64,000 nt of DNA from Changchengzhania lutea (lineage in GTDB: Bacteria; Bacteroidota; Bacteroidia; Flavobacteriales; Flavobacteriaceae): NCBI RefSeq assembly GCF_006974145.1, contig NZ_CP039456.1, positions 888,501 to 952,500 of the forward strand, given 5' to 3'. Made by a program: the position numbers and the translations under genes. The notes beneath the pieces are model-generated. The model was given only the letters and a program-made list of their open reading frames with translations. It did no database searches and was not told the DNA's origin. Below, in pieces: positions 17,653-27,211 of this stretch (its first letter is position 1; the number at the start of each line of letters is the position of its first letter).

Positions 17653-20502
17653 ATGAATACAAACGCTTTTGCCTTGCGTCATATTGGTCCGAGAGAAGAC
17701 GACCAAAACCTCATGTTAAAAACTATCGGTGTTGACTCTTTAGATCAATTAATTTATGAAACTGTCCCTGATGATATTCGTCTCAAAAACGGTTTAAAAT
17801 TAGAGGGACCCTTGACAGAACACGAATATTTATTGCACATTCATGAGCTTTCAAAAAAAAATAAAGTCTTCAAAACATATATCGGACTCGGCTATCATCC
17901 TACTATTTTACCGGCCGTCATTCAAAGAAATATACTTGAAAACCCAGGATGGTACACTGCATACACACCCTATCAAGCTGAAATTGCGCAAGGGCGCTTA
18001 GAAGCGCTTCTTAATTTCCAAACGATGGTTATTGACTTAACAGGAATGGAAATTGCCAATGCCTCCTTGCTTGACGAAAGTACAGCCGCTGCAGAAGCCA
18101 TGAGCCTTTTATTTGCAGTTAGAGCGCGAGACCAAAAAAAAGCGAACATAAATAAATTCTTTGTTTCAGAAAACATACTGCCTCAAACCCTATCATTGCT
18201 ACAAACCAGAGCCAATCCAATTGGCATCGAATTGGTAGTTGGTTCTGAGGATAATTTTGATTTTTCTTCAGAATTTTTTGGAGCTATTTTACAGTACCCT
18301 GGAAAAGATGGTCAAATTTCAGATATTGAAACCTTCATTACAAAATCAAATGAGGCTCAAATTAAAGTCGCTGTAGCTGCAGATATATTAAGTTTAGTCA
18401 AATTGGAAGCACCAGGGAAATTCGGAGCAGATGTCGTCGTTGGCACGACACAACGTTTCGGAATCCCAATGGGTTACGGTGGTCCGCATGCGGCATTTTT
18501 TGCAACAAAAGAAGCCTATAAAAGAGATCTACCTGGACGCATAATTGGAGTTACGAAAGACATGGATGGGGAAAGAGCATTACGAATGGCGCTCCAAACC
18601 AGAGAACAACATATTAAACGCGATAAAGCCACATCTAATATCTGTACGGCCCAAGTGCTTTTAGCCGTTATGGCAGGCATGTATGCCGTGTATCATGGTC
18701 CACGAGGTTTAAAATTTATTGCCAACAAGGTGCACCATGCCGCTTCAACATTATCGAAAGCCTTAGAGGATTTAGGATATAAGCAAACCAATGATTCGTT
18801 TTTTGATACTTTAAAAATTGAAACAGATTCTAAAAAAATTAAATCTATAGCCAAAAAGAAAAAAGTTAATTTCTTTTATCCAGATTCAAACAAGGTTACA
18901 ATTTCATTAAATGAAACCACTAGCCTGCGAGATATCAATTATATTATTTCGGTATTTGCAGAAGCTGCTAGCAAAGAAAACTCACCAATATCTTCAATTT
19001 CAGAATCCAATCATATTGCTGAAAAGTCCCAAAGAACATCAGACTTTTTAACGCTCGATGTGTTTAACACCTATCATTCTGAAACAGAACTGATGCGCTA
19101 TATAAAGTCTTTGGAGCGTAAGGATTTATCATTAAACCATTCCATGATTTCTCTAGGGTCATGCACCATGAAACTGAATGCTGCAGCAGAAATGCTTCCA
19201 TTAAGCTGGTTTAAATGGGGAAATATTCACCCATTCGCACCTTTAAAACAGGCAAAAGGCTACTTAACGGTTTTAAAGGCACTAGAAGACCAACTCACCG
19301 AAATTACAGGATTTGCAGCGACATCATTGCAACCCAATTCTGGCGCCCAAGGGGAATTTGCCGGCCTCATGGTTATTAAAGCATACCACGAATCTCGTGG
19401 TGATCATCATAGAAATATTTGTATTATACCATCGTCTGCCCATGGTACCAATCCTGCTAGTGCGGTTATGGCAGGGATGAAAGTGATCGTTACAAAATCA
19501 ACTTCAGAAGGCAATATTGATGTGGACGATTTACGCGAAAAAGCTGAATTGCATAAAAATAATTTATCTGCATTAATGGTTACCTATCCGTCAACACATG
19601 GTGTTTACGAATCGGCCATTAAGGAAGTGACGCAAATCATCCATGACCATGGGGGACAAGTATATATGGATGGTGCCAACATGAACGCACAAGTAGGATT
19701 GACAAATCCAGGAAACATAGGTGCAGATGTGTGTCATTTAAATTTACACAAAACGTTCGCTATACCCCATGGTGGCGGTGGTCCAGGAGTAGGTCCCATT
19801 TGCGTAGCAAAACAACTCGTACCGTTTTTACCTGGAAATCCACTTATAAAAACTGGAGGAGATCAAGCCATTACAGCTATTTCAGCAGCACCATTTGGTT
19901 CTGCCTTAGCCTGCTTAATTTCCTATGGTTATATCAAAATGTTGGGTGCAGAAGGATTGACACAATCTACTAAAATCGCTATATTAAACGCGAATTATAT
20001 CAAGCAACGGCTACAAGGTAGTTTTGAAACCCTGTATTCAGGAGAGCGTGGTCGTGCGGCTCATGAAATGATTATTGACTGTCGTCCGTTTAAAACAAAT
20101 GGCATTGAGGTCACTGATATTGCTAAACGACTGATGGATTATGGTTTTCATGCCCCAACGGTATCTTTTCCAGTGGCAGGCACAATGATGATTGAACCAA
20201 CTGAAAGTGAAAGCAAAGCAGAAATTGACCGTTTTTGCGATGCCATGATTTCCATTAAAAAAGAAATTGATACTGTTTCTAAAGGTGATGAGCATAATAT
20301 TTTAAAGAATGCGCCACACACATTAGACATGATTACGGCGAATGATTGGCACTATTCATATGACAGGGAAACAGCAGCATTTCCTTTAGAATATGTGAGA
20401 GATAATAAATTTTGGCCAACGGTGAGACGTGTTGATGATGCTTATGGTGATCGAAATTTAATTTGCTCTTGTGCCCCTATAGAAGCTTATGCAGAAGTAT
20501 AA
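17653..20502 (+). CDS. gcvP: Glycine dehydrogenase (decarboxylating), P protein
   Basis: 949 residues, the single-chain P protein of the glycine cleavage system. The N-terminal [14 protein letters not shown] is diagnostic and the PLP-binding lysine sits in [17 protein letters not shown] (K700). It decarboxylates glycine and passes the aminomethyl group to lipoylated H protein, feeding one-carbon units to folate. The T, H and L partners are not in this window. Intact and apparently monocistronic. Confidence 0.98.
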   Translation: MNTNAFALRHIGPREDDQNLMLKTIGVDSLDQLIYETVPDDIRLKNGLKLEGPLTEHEYLLHIHELSKKNKVFKTYIGLGYHPTILPAVIQRNILENPGWYTAYTPYQAEIAQGRLEALLNFQTMVIDLTGMEIANASLLDESTAAAEAMSLLFAVRARDQKKANINKFFVSENILPQTLSLLQTRANPIGIELVVGSEDNFDFSSEFFGAILQYPGKDGQISDIETFITKSNEAQIKVAVAADILSLVKLEAPGKFGADVVVGTTQRFGIPMGYGGPHAAFFATKEAYKRDLPGRIIGVTKDMDGERALRMALQTREQHIKRDKATSNICTAQVLLAVMAGMYAVYHGPRGLKFIANKVHHAASTLSKALEDLGYKQTNDSFFDTLKIETDSKKIKSIAKKKKVNFFYPDSNKVTISLNETTSLRDINYIISVFAEAASKENSPISSISESNHIAEKSQRTSDFLTLDVFNTYHSETELMRYIKSLERKDLSLNHSMISLGSCTMKLNAAAEMLPLSWFKWGNIHPFAPLKQAKGYLTVLKALEDQLTEITGFAATSLQPNSGAQGEFAGLMVIKAYHESRGDHHRNICIIPSSAHGTNPASAVMAGMKVIVTKSTSEGNIDVDDLREKAELHKNNLSALMVTYPSTHGVYESAIKEVTQIIHDHGGQVYMDGANMNAQVGLTNPGNIGADVCHLNLHKTFAIPHGGGGPGVGPICVAKQLVPFLPGNPLIKTGGDQAITAISAAPFGSALACLISYGYIKMLGAEGLTQSTKIAILNANYIKQRLQGSFETLYSGERGRAAHEMIIDCRPFKTNGIEVTDIAKRLMDYGFHAPTVSFPVAGTMMIEPTESESKAEIDRFCDAMISIKKEIDTVSKGDEHNILKNAPHTLDMITANDWHYSYDRETAAFPLEYVRDNKFWPTVRRVDDAYGDRNLICSCAPIEAYAEV

Positions 20503-20606
20503 AATAGCTGTTGAACATCGTAAATCGTCATGCAATGCTATTGGCTTTTGGTTAAAAGCTATTATATTAGTGATACTAAATAAACTAAATAAAGGTAAAG
20601 TCTTTT

Positions 20607-21665
20607 ATGAATATTAAGATTACTGGCTCTGGAAGTTATATCCCTGCCATTGTAGAAAAAAATGAAAACTTTCATGGGCATGAATTTTTAAATGCAGACG
20701 GCTCGGTCATTAATGCGCCAAACACCGTTATTGTTGAGAAATTTAAGGCTATAACGGGTATTGCAGAAAGACGTTATGCAAAAAAAGAATACAACACATC
20801 AAACTTGGCTGCCTTTGCCGCTAAAAAAGCGCTATTAGACGCAAAAATAGACAGGGAAACTTTGGATTATATCATCGTTGCCCATAACTACGGTGATGTC
20901 AATTATAATAGCGAACAAAGCGATACAGTGCCCAGTATAGCAACCCGGGTAAAACAGATCCTTGGAATTAAAAACCCTAAGTGTGTAGGTTACGATCTTA
21001 TGTTTGGTTGCCCAGGTTGGATAGAAGGTGTTATTCAAGCCAATGCGTTTATCAAATCAGGCATTGCCAATACATGCTTGGTTATTGGTGCCGAAACCTT
21101 GTCTAGAGTTATTGATAAGCATGATCGGGATTCTATGATTTATAGTGACGGTGCTGGCGCCGTTGTATTAGAGTCTACAAATAATGAAGGCGGTATAATT
21201 GCTCATGAGTCGGCTACTCATGCCTACGACGAAGCGCATTTTATTTATTTTGGTGAAACCAATAAGCATGAAGCAAATGATAAAAGACGTTATATTAAAA
21301 TGTATGGCCGAAAAATTTACGAGTTTGCCATTGTTAATGTTCCTCAAGCTATGAAATCTTGTTTAGATAAAAGTGGTGTGGATATAAAAGATGTCAAAAA
21401 AATTCTCATCCATCAGGCCAATGAAAAGATGGACGAGGCCATTGTTAAGCGCTTCTATAAGCTTTATGATATGGAAATGCCAGAAGGGGTTATGCCCATG
21501 ACCATTGGCAAACTGGGCAACTCCAGTGTTGCGACAGTTCCAACTTTATACGATATGATTTTAAAAGGCGATTTAGAAAATCAAGCCATTAACAATGGCG
21601 ATATTATTATTTTTGCAAGTGTAGGTGCTGGCATGAATATTAATGCCATTGTTTATCAATATTAA
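20607..21665 (+). CDS. 3-oxoacyl-ACP synthase III (FabH-like)
   Basis: 352 residues with a complete FabH triad: C135 (in MFGCPGW), H269 (in LIHQANEK) and N305 (in KLGNSSVAT). It performs Claisen condensation on an acyl starter. It is longer than housekeeping FabH and lies in a three-gene unit with a methyltransferase (2 bases downstream) and a GT2, so it may serve a specialised lipid or glycolipid instead of bulk fatty acid initiation. That role is an inference from context. Confidence 0.88.
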   Translation: MNIKITGSGSYIPAIVEKNENFHGHEFLNADGSVINAPNTVIVEKFKAITGIAERRYAKKEYNTSNLAAFAAKKALLDAKIDRETLDYIIVAHNYGDVNYNSEQSDTVPSIATRVKQILGIKNPKCVGYDLMFGCPGWIEGVIQANAFIKSGIANTCLVIGAETLSRVIDKHDRDSMIYSDGAGAVVLESTNNEGGIIAHESATHAYDEAHFIYFGETNKHEANDKRRYIKMYGRKIYEFAIVNVPQAMKSCLDKSGVDIKDVKKILIHQANEKMDEAIVKRFYKLYDMEMPEGVMPMTIGKLGNSSVATVPTLYDMILKGDLENQAINNGDIIIFASVGAGMNINAIVYQY

Positions 21666-21667
21666 TA

Positions 21668-22189
21668 ATGTACGAGACAAATTATCCGAATAAACGTTTT
21701 AAACATACGATACAGTTTTTAGAGAAGCACATTTCCCATTCCGAAAAAATTCTCGATTTAGGCGTTGTAAATCCTTTTACTAAAATCATGCAAAAACATG
21801 GTTATGACGTTATCAATACCAAGGGAGAAGATTTGGATATCAACACCTCAACAATTGAAAATTCTAATGTTGATGTCACAACCGCATTCGAAATTTTCGA
21901 ACATTTATTATCCCCTTTTACAGTATTACAATCCATTAAAACATCGAAATTGGTAGCAAGCGTGCCTCTAAACTTATGGTTTTCCTCAGCTTATAGAAGT
22001 AAAACCGATATGTTGGACAGGCATTATCACGAGTTTGAAGATTGGCAATTTGACTGGCTCCTTGAAAAGGCCGGATGGAAAATATTAGACCGTGAAAAGT
22101 GGACGAACCCTACTAAAAAGATTGGGATTCGACCTATGCTTAGGTGGTTTACACCAAGGTATTATATTGTTTACGCAGAAAGGATTTAA
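21668..22189 (+). CDS. SAM-dependent methyltransferase-like protein
   Basis: 173 residues. KILDLGVVNPF resembles motif I of class I methyltransferases, though the glycine pattern is weak, and FEIFEHLLSPF fits motif IV. The C-terminal half (WLLEKAGWKILDREKWT) matches the Methyltransf_11/23 type. It is smaller than usual, so part of the fold is reduced. It sits between the FabH-like gene and a GT2 with almost no spacing, so its substrate is probably a lipid or glycan intermediate. Confidence 0.65.
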   Translation: MYETNYPNKRFKHTIQFLEKHISHSEKILDLGVVNPFTKIMQKHGYDVINTKGEDLDINTSTIENSNVDVTTAFEIFEHLLSPFTVLQSIKTSKLVASVPLNLWFSSAYRSKTDMLDRHYHEFEDWQFDWLLEKAGWKILDREKWTNPTKKIGIRPMLRWFTPRYYIVYAERI

Positions 22190-22191
22190 TT

Positions 22192-23040
22192 TTGAGGTTC
22201 TACATCATCATTCCCGCTCATAACGAAGAAAGTTCTATAGGACTTACCTTAGATGCTTTAGTAAATCAAACCGTGTTGCCAAAACAATTGGTTATTGTCA
22301 ATGATAATTCTACCGACAAAACCCAAGATATTGTTGAAGCCTATATAGAAAAATATGAATTTATAAAATTAGTAAATTCAAAATCTTCAAATCAACATCT
22401 ACCAGGCTCCAAGATTATTAATGCGTTTTACAAAGGCTATAACACCTTAGATGATGACTATGATGTAATTTGTAAGTTTGATGCGGATCTAATTTTTCCT
22501 AAAAACTACTTAGAAAAACTCGCTTTGTACTTTAATAGTAATAAACGACTCGGCATGGCGTCAGGCTTCTGCTATATTAAAAAAAACAATGACTGGCTGT
22601 TAGAAAATCTAACTCGAAAAGACCATATTCGTGGCGCTCTAAAAGCCTATAGAAAAGATTGTTTTTTAGAAATTGGACAGTTAAAACCCTCCATGGGCTG
22701 GGATACCGTAGATGAGTTGTTAGCCAAATTCTATGACTGGGAGATCCTTACAGACGAGACCCTACATGTAAAACACTTAAAACCAACTGGAATAAGCTAT
22801 AATAAAGCCTCAAAATATTTGCAAGGAGAAGCGATGTATAAAATGCGCTATGGATTTGTCATCACACTTATTTCTGCATTAAAATTGGCTTACAAAAAAG
22901 CAAGTTTTTCGCTTTTCAAAGATTATTTAGTGGGATACTTTAAAGCAAAAAAAAAAAATACAGTCTTCTTAGTATCTGAAGAAGAAGGTGACTTTATTAG
23001 AAATTTACGTTGGAAAGGGATGTTTGAGAAGTTAAAATAA
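22192..23040 (+). CDS. Family 2 glycosyltransferase
   Basis: About 282 residues from a TTG start at 22192, two bases after the previous stop; the reading frame extends upstream but overlaps the methyltransferase without homology. RFYIIIPAHNEESSIGLTLDAL opens the GT-A fold and KFDADLIFP holds the D-x-D metal site. It transfers a sugar from a nucleotide donor at the cytoplasmic face of the membrane. It is the last gene of the FabH-like/methyltransferase/GT2 unit. Confidence 0.85.
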   Translation: MRFYIIIPAHNEESSIGLTLDALVNQTVLPKQLVIVNDNSTDKTQDIVEAYIEKYEFIKLVNSKSSNQHLPGSKIINAFYKGYNTLDDDYDVICKFDADLIFPKNYLEKLALYFNSNKRLGMASGFCYIKKNNDWLLENLTRKDHIRGALKAYRKDCFLEIGQLKPSMGWDTVDELLAKFYDWEILTDETLHVKHLKPTGISYNKASKYLQGEAMYKMRYGFVITLISALKLAYKKASFSLFKDYLVGYFKAKKKNTVFLVSEEEGDFIRNLRWKGMFEKLK

Positions 23041-23042
23041 GA

Positions 23043-23104
23043 TGTCATTCAGAAATCTGAGAAGACGCTTTTAACGAGATGCTTCGACTTCTCTCAGCTT
23101 GACA
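23043..23104. repeat. Dispersed flavobacterial palindromic repeat copy (diverged)
   Basis: The right arm at 23082-23104 (CTTCGACTTCTCTCAGCTTGACA) is a variant of the repeat arm at 3256-3278 read on the other strand; the left end starts TGTCA, so the ends mirror each other. It fills the gap between the convergent GT2 and nuclease genes. Confidence 0.55.
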
Positions 23105-23123
23105 CAACTAACAACTAACAAAG

Positions 23124-23933
23124 TTATTTGAAATTCCAATTTTTATAACTGCTTGAGGCTTCCAATTTGTTTTCTAAAGTATCCTCTAATTCTGGAAAGA
23201 AATCAATTCCTGTTAATTTCTCAATGTCATCCACTGAAACGACAAACTCATACAATGGCTTATTAGAATTTTTATGTGGCATTAAAAAAGCAATCATCTT
23301 CGTTTTGCCAGAATTATGATCCATTAAAATTTTATAGAATTGATTGGGCACAGAAACTTCTTCGTCGCCTATGGTTCTTAAATTATTTTTTAGAATGCCT
23401 CCTGTTACCACAAAGACACCATCATATTTAGAGGCCCAATAGCGCACTTTTTGCTCTAAACTATTCCAAATACCCGCATTGAATTGATGCTCTTGCGGAC
23501 TAATATTACTCGTTAAAAAGGTTTCGCCATGTGCTGCTTGATTATAACGCCTATCGCCTGCCGGACACAAGTGCCCCCGATCATAACCTGAATTTTTATA
23601 ATTTCTCCAATGGGCAGCACCCGTTTTTATGCTAGGGTCAATTTCGAAATAAGGACGCTTAAAATTGGAATTGGACAAATGTGCTTTTTTTAGTTCATAA
23701 GCCACCCATTCCGCTTGCTCGTGGGTTTCACTATACGACAACGAATAACCTTCATGATGAACAACTTGCCCCGTAGTACTTGTTGGCATAAAGTTCGTGT
23801 TGGTATTGGACTTTACGGTTTCCGCTTCTGAAATAACTGCCGCTTTTTCTTCTTCATTTAAAATGTACTCGAATCCGTAAACAGCCAATACTATTATAAT
23901 GGCAATGATAGAGAGGAAAGTGCGTTTATTCAT
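23124..23933 (-). CDS. Exported DNA/RNA non-specific endonuclease (NucA/EndoG family)
   Basis: 269 residues. An N-terminal hydrophobic anchor (about residues 5-24) is followed by a linker and the beta-beta-alpha metal nuclease core, with the DRGH motif at 118-121 (H121 the general base) and downstream SNISPQEHQFNAGIWNSLE carrying the metal-binding Asn. It degrades nucleic acid outside the cytoplasm. It overlaps the pafA-type gene by 8 bases, so the pair is probably co-expressed and could serve phosphate acquisition from extracellular DNA. Confidence 0.9.
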   Translation of the reverse strand: MNKRTFLSIIAIIIVLAVYGFEYILNEEEKAAVISEAETVKSNTNTNFMPTSTTGQVVHHEGYSLSYSETHEQAEWVAYELKKAHLSNSNFKRPYFEIDPSIKTGAAHWRNYKNSGYDRGHLCPAGDRRYNQAAHGETFLTSNISPQEHQFNAGIWNSLEQKVRYWASKYDGVFVVTGGILKNNLRTIGDEEVSVPNQFYKILMDHNSGKTKMIAFLMPHKNSNKPLYEFVVSVDDIEKLTGIDFFPELEDTLENKLEASSSYKNWNFK

Positions 23934-25599
23934 TTTCTAAATCCAAAATAAACCCTAAAGGCTGCCCAATGGAAGCATTAGGAAAACTGATGCCTAACAG
24001 TGCCGACATTGTAGGTGCAATATCAGTAATTTCAGTTTTATGAAAGGTTTGACCATGCTTTATCCCTTTTCCAAAGAATAACAAGGGGACATGAGTATCA
24101 TAATTCATGGCGCTACCGTGTGTTGATCCAGTTGGCATATAAGAAATAAAACCTGGGTCGTTAACCAAAATAATATCTCCGGACCGCTTTTGGTTAAACC
24201 CCTTTAACAGTAATGCTTCAATCCCTGAACTGAAATTCACAGAACTCATAGTAGTTGCCGTATAGGCTTTAGATATATTTTTATAATTAATCTGTTCGTT
24301 CAAAATACGTTGTTGAACAGCTTCTAAGTCCAAACCTAATGCTGTGACCTTCTCCCTGTTTAAGAAGATTTGGTTATTACTTATATTCTCGACTATTTCA
24401 GTGGTGCCATAGGTTTTGTTAAGAAAAGCTTCAAAGGTTTCTTGTCGTTCTAAGGTATTTATATATCCCGAAGGAATCTTAACGCTTTGCAAATAGGCTG
24501 GCACATTTATGGCGCCATGATCGGCGGTTAGAAAAACGGTATAATTCCTTTTACCAACCTTAGTATCTAAATAATTAAACAATCTTTCTAAATCTTTATC
24601 GAGTCGTATATATGCATCTTCAATTTCTTTTGAATTCACACCAAAGTTATGTCCGATATAATCTGTTGCAGAGTAACTAAGGGTTAAAACATCCGTTATT
24701 TCATCCTGCCCCAATTGCTCACCATTAATAGCTGCTATAGCAAAATCTGTAGTTAAGCTGTTTCCATAAGGCGTCGCTTTCAAAATATCAAAACCCCAAT
24801 TGGTCTCTTTCAACATTCCTAAATCATATGGAAATGTTGCCGTTTCTTTTCCATTAAACCCTCCTTCAAATGTATTCAAATCACTTCCACTCTCTGTATA
24901 CGTTTCTATATTGTACAAGGTATTCCAGACTTTTAAATATGATTCTGCTTGGTCTGATATATTAAAATCCTGCACCCATTGCGGTAAATCTGTCATATAA
25001 AAAGTGCTTGAAATCCAATGTCCTTGGTCTTTGCCATGAAACCAATACGCTGCATTAGCTGTGTGACCAGCTGGTAAAATAGCACCTCTATCTTTTAATG
25101 ACACGCCTATGGTTTTACCTCGCATTTGCGTAAACAGTCGGTTTTCATCTGGAAAGGTGGTGGTAAGCATTCTATGTGGTGACATTTGCCCTACTACCGA
25201 TTCTGTACCCACCGCGGCCACTGAATCGTCCCCCGCACAATACACTTGTTTTTTCTCTTCTTTATCATACCAAAAGTTACTAATGACACCGTGGTCTTTA
25301 GGTGTAGTACCGGTATAAATGGATGCATGACCGGGTCCCGTATAAGTTGGCACATAATTATAATGGTTATTTTTGCAATTAAAGCCTTCGCTTACCATGC
25401 GTTTAAAGCCACCATCACCATACTTTTTGTAAAATCGAGTTAAATAATCGTAACGCATTTGGTCTACAACAATGCCTACTACTAATTTTGGGTTATCCGC
25501 GTAGGAATCAATAATAGTATCCGTAACTGCCACATCCTGAGATTTACAGGAGAGGGAAATGGTAAGAACACAAAGAGCTAAAGAAAGTTTTTTAAACAT
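23926..25599 (-). CDS. pafA: PafA-type alkaline phosphatase (lipoprotein)
   Basis: 557 residues with a lipobox (SLSC, C18). Active-site residues match PafA: nucleophile T87 in YTGPGH, N108, and the K169/R171 pair in LKDRG, with metal-binding GHNFG and TADHG later. PafA is the calcium-activated, phosphate-insensitive monoesterase widespread in Bacteroidota. Its 3' end overlaps the secreted nuclease gene, suggesting joint release of phosphate from nucleic acids. No Pho box was identified upstream. Confidence 0.92.
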   Translation of the reverse strand: MFKKLSLALCVLTISLSCKSQDVAVTDTIIDSYADNPKLVVGIVVDQMRYDYLTRFYKKYGDGGFKRMVSEGFNCKNNHYNYVPTYTGPGHASIYTGTTPKDHGVISNFWYDKEEKKQVYCAGDDSVAAVGTESVVGQMSPHRMLTTTFPDENRLFTQMRGKTIGVSLKDRGAILPAGHTANAAYWFHGKDQGHWISSTFYMTDLPQWVQDFNISDQAESYLKVWNTLYNIETYTESGSDLNTFEGGFNGKETATFPYDLGMLKETNWGFDILKATPYGNSLTTDFAIAAINGEQLGQDEITDVLTLSYSATDYIGHNFGVNSKEIEDAYIRLDKDLERLFNYLDTKVGKRNYTVFLTADHGAINVPAYLQSVKIPSGYINTLERQETFEAFLNKTYGTTEIVENISNNQIFLNREKVTALGLDLEAVQQRILNEQINYKNISKAYTATTMSSVNFSSGIEALLLKGFNQKRSGDIILVNDPGFISYMPTGSTHGSAMNYDTHVPLLFFGKGIKHGQTFHKTEITDIAPTMSALLGISFPNASIGQPLGFILDLENE

Positions 25600-25706
25600 A
25601 GTTTCTGTTTTAATATTTCAAAAATACATATTTTAAAACGTCATAATTTAAAATTAAGGTTAAATACCTATAACTTTTTTTTACTTTAGCACTATTAAAT
25701 TTTTCT

Positions 25707-26444
25707 ATGACCTACCTTCATAATATTGGCACCTATTTTTTAATGATTGTTGAAATGTTTCGCAAGCCCACAAAGTGGAGCGTGATGCGAAAATTGATCT
25801 TAAAGGACATTGACGATTTAATTATTGGTTCTCTTGGTATCGTGGCGTTTATCGCATTTTTTGTTGGTGGCGTTGTCACCATTCAAACGGCATTAAACAT
25901 GACTAATCCTTTGATACCTAAATCCCTTGTTGGTTTTGCCACAAGACAATCCATAGTCCTTGAATTTGCCCCGACATTTATTTCGATTATTATGGCGGGA
26001 AAAGTAGGGTCCTTTATTACCTCAAGTATTGGTACTATGCGCGTTACGGAACAAATAGATGCCTTAGAGGTCATGGGTATAAACTCCCTAAATTATCTAG
26101 TATTTCCGAAATTTATTTCGATGATGTTATACCCGTTCGTCATATCTATCGCCATGTTCTTAGGGATTTTAGGCGGTATGGCTGCTTGTGTATTTGGAGG
26201 CTTTAGCTCCTTAGAAGATTATATTATAGGTGTGCAAACAGATTTTATTCCGTTTCACATCATCTATGCTTTTATAAAAACTTTTATTTTCGCCTTTTGT
26301 CTGGCTACCATTCCATCCTATCATGGGTACTATATGAAAGGTGGTGCCTTAGAAGTTGGACAAGCCAGTACAACATCCTTTGTTTGGACTAGTGTGGCCA
26401 TCATTCTTTTAAATTATATACTCACCCAAATGTTATTAAGCTAA
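25707..26444 (+). CDS. MlaE-type ABC transporter permease
   Basis: 245 residues of the MlaE/YrbE permease family: about five membrane segments, FVGGVVTIQTAL early on and the MRVTEQIDALEVMGI loop, which is diagnostic. These permeases move phospholipids between the membranes. Its stop overlaps the ATPase start (TAATG), so both are coupled. The MCE (MlaD) subunit normally needed is not next to it here. Confidence 0.92.
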   Translation: MTYLHNIGTYFLMIVEMFRKPTKWSVMRKLILKDIDDLIIGSLGIVAFIAFFVGGVVTIQTALNMTNPLIPKSLVGFATRQSIVLEFAPTFISIIMAGKVGSFITSSIGTMRVTEQIDALEVMGINSLNYLVFPKFISMMLYPFVISIAMFLGILGGMAACVFGGFSSLEDYIIGVQTDFIPFHIIYAFIKTFIFAFCLATIPSYHGYYMKGGALEVGQASTTSFVWTSVAIILLNYILTQMLLS

Positions 26445-27211
26445 TGATAGAAGTAAAAAATTTACATAAGTCGTTTGGAAAGATTGAGGTTTTAAAAGGG
26501 ATAAGCACAACTTTTGAAAAAGGAAAAACCAACCTCATCATTGGACAAAGTGGCTCTGGAAAAACTGTTTTTCTAAAGTGCTTATTAGGCTTGTTTAATT
26601 ATGAAAAAGGCTCCATTTCTTATGATGGAAAAATATTTTCAAAATTATCTGAAGATGAAAAACGAAATATTCGTGCAGAAATTGGCATGGTGTTTCAAGG
26701 TAGTGCCTTGTTTGACTCGATGACTATTGAGGAAAATGTTATGTTTCCATTGCGGATGTTTACCAAACAAAGCAAGAGTGAAATGAAAGATCGCGTTAAT
26801 TTTGTTTTAAAACGCGTCAATTTAGATGATGCTCATAAAAAAATGCCCAGTGAAGCTTCAGGCGGGATGCAGAAGCGTGTCGCGATTGCGCGCGCCATTG
26901 TTAATAAACCAAAGTATTTGTTTTGCGATGAACCTAATTCTGGTTTAGATCCTAAAACAGCTATCGTTATTGATAATCTGATAAAAGAGATTACTGAGGA
27001 ATATCAAATTACCACAGTAATCAATTCACATGACATGAATTCTGTTATGGAAATCGGTGAGAAGATTGTCTTTCTTAGAAATGGCTTAAAAGCATGGGAA
27101 GGCAGTAAGGACACTATTTTCAAAACAGACAATGAAGTAGTTACCGATTTTGTGTATTCTTCTAACTTATTTAAAAAAGTAAGACAAATGTATATTGAAG
27201 AGCGCCAATAG
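26444..27211 (+). CDS. MlaF-type ABC transporter ATP-binding protein
   Basis: 255 residues. Walker A GQSGSGKT, signature SGGMQKRVAIARA, Walker B YLFCDEPNSGLD and the H-loop SHDMNS are complete. SGGMQKR instead of SGGQ is typical of the Mla family. It powers the MlaE-like permease encoded immediately before it. Convergent with the DUF389 gene, directly abutting. Confidence 0.94.
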   Translation: MIEVKNLHKSFGKIEVLKGISTTFEKGKTNLIIGQSGSGKTVFLKCLLGLFNYEKGSISYDGKIFSKLSEDEKRNIRAEIGMVFQGSALFDSMTIEENVMFPLRMFTKQSKSEMKDRVNFVLKRVNLDDAHKKMPSEASGGMQKRVAIARAIVNKPKYLFCDEPNSGLDPKTAIVIDNLIKEITEEYQITTVINSHDMNSVMEIGEKIVFLRNGLKAWEGSKDTIFKTDNEVVTDFVYSSNLFKKVRQMYIEERQ

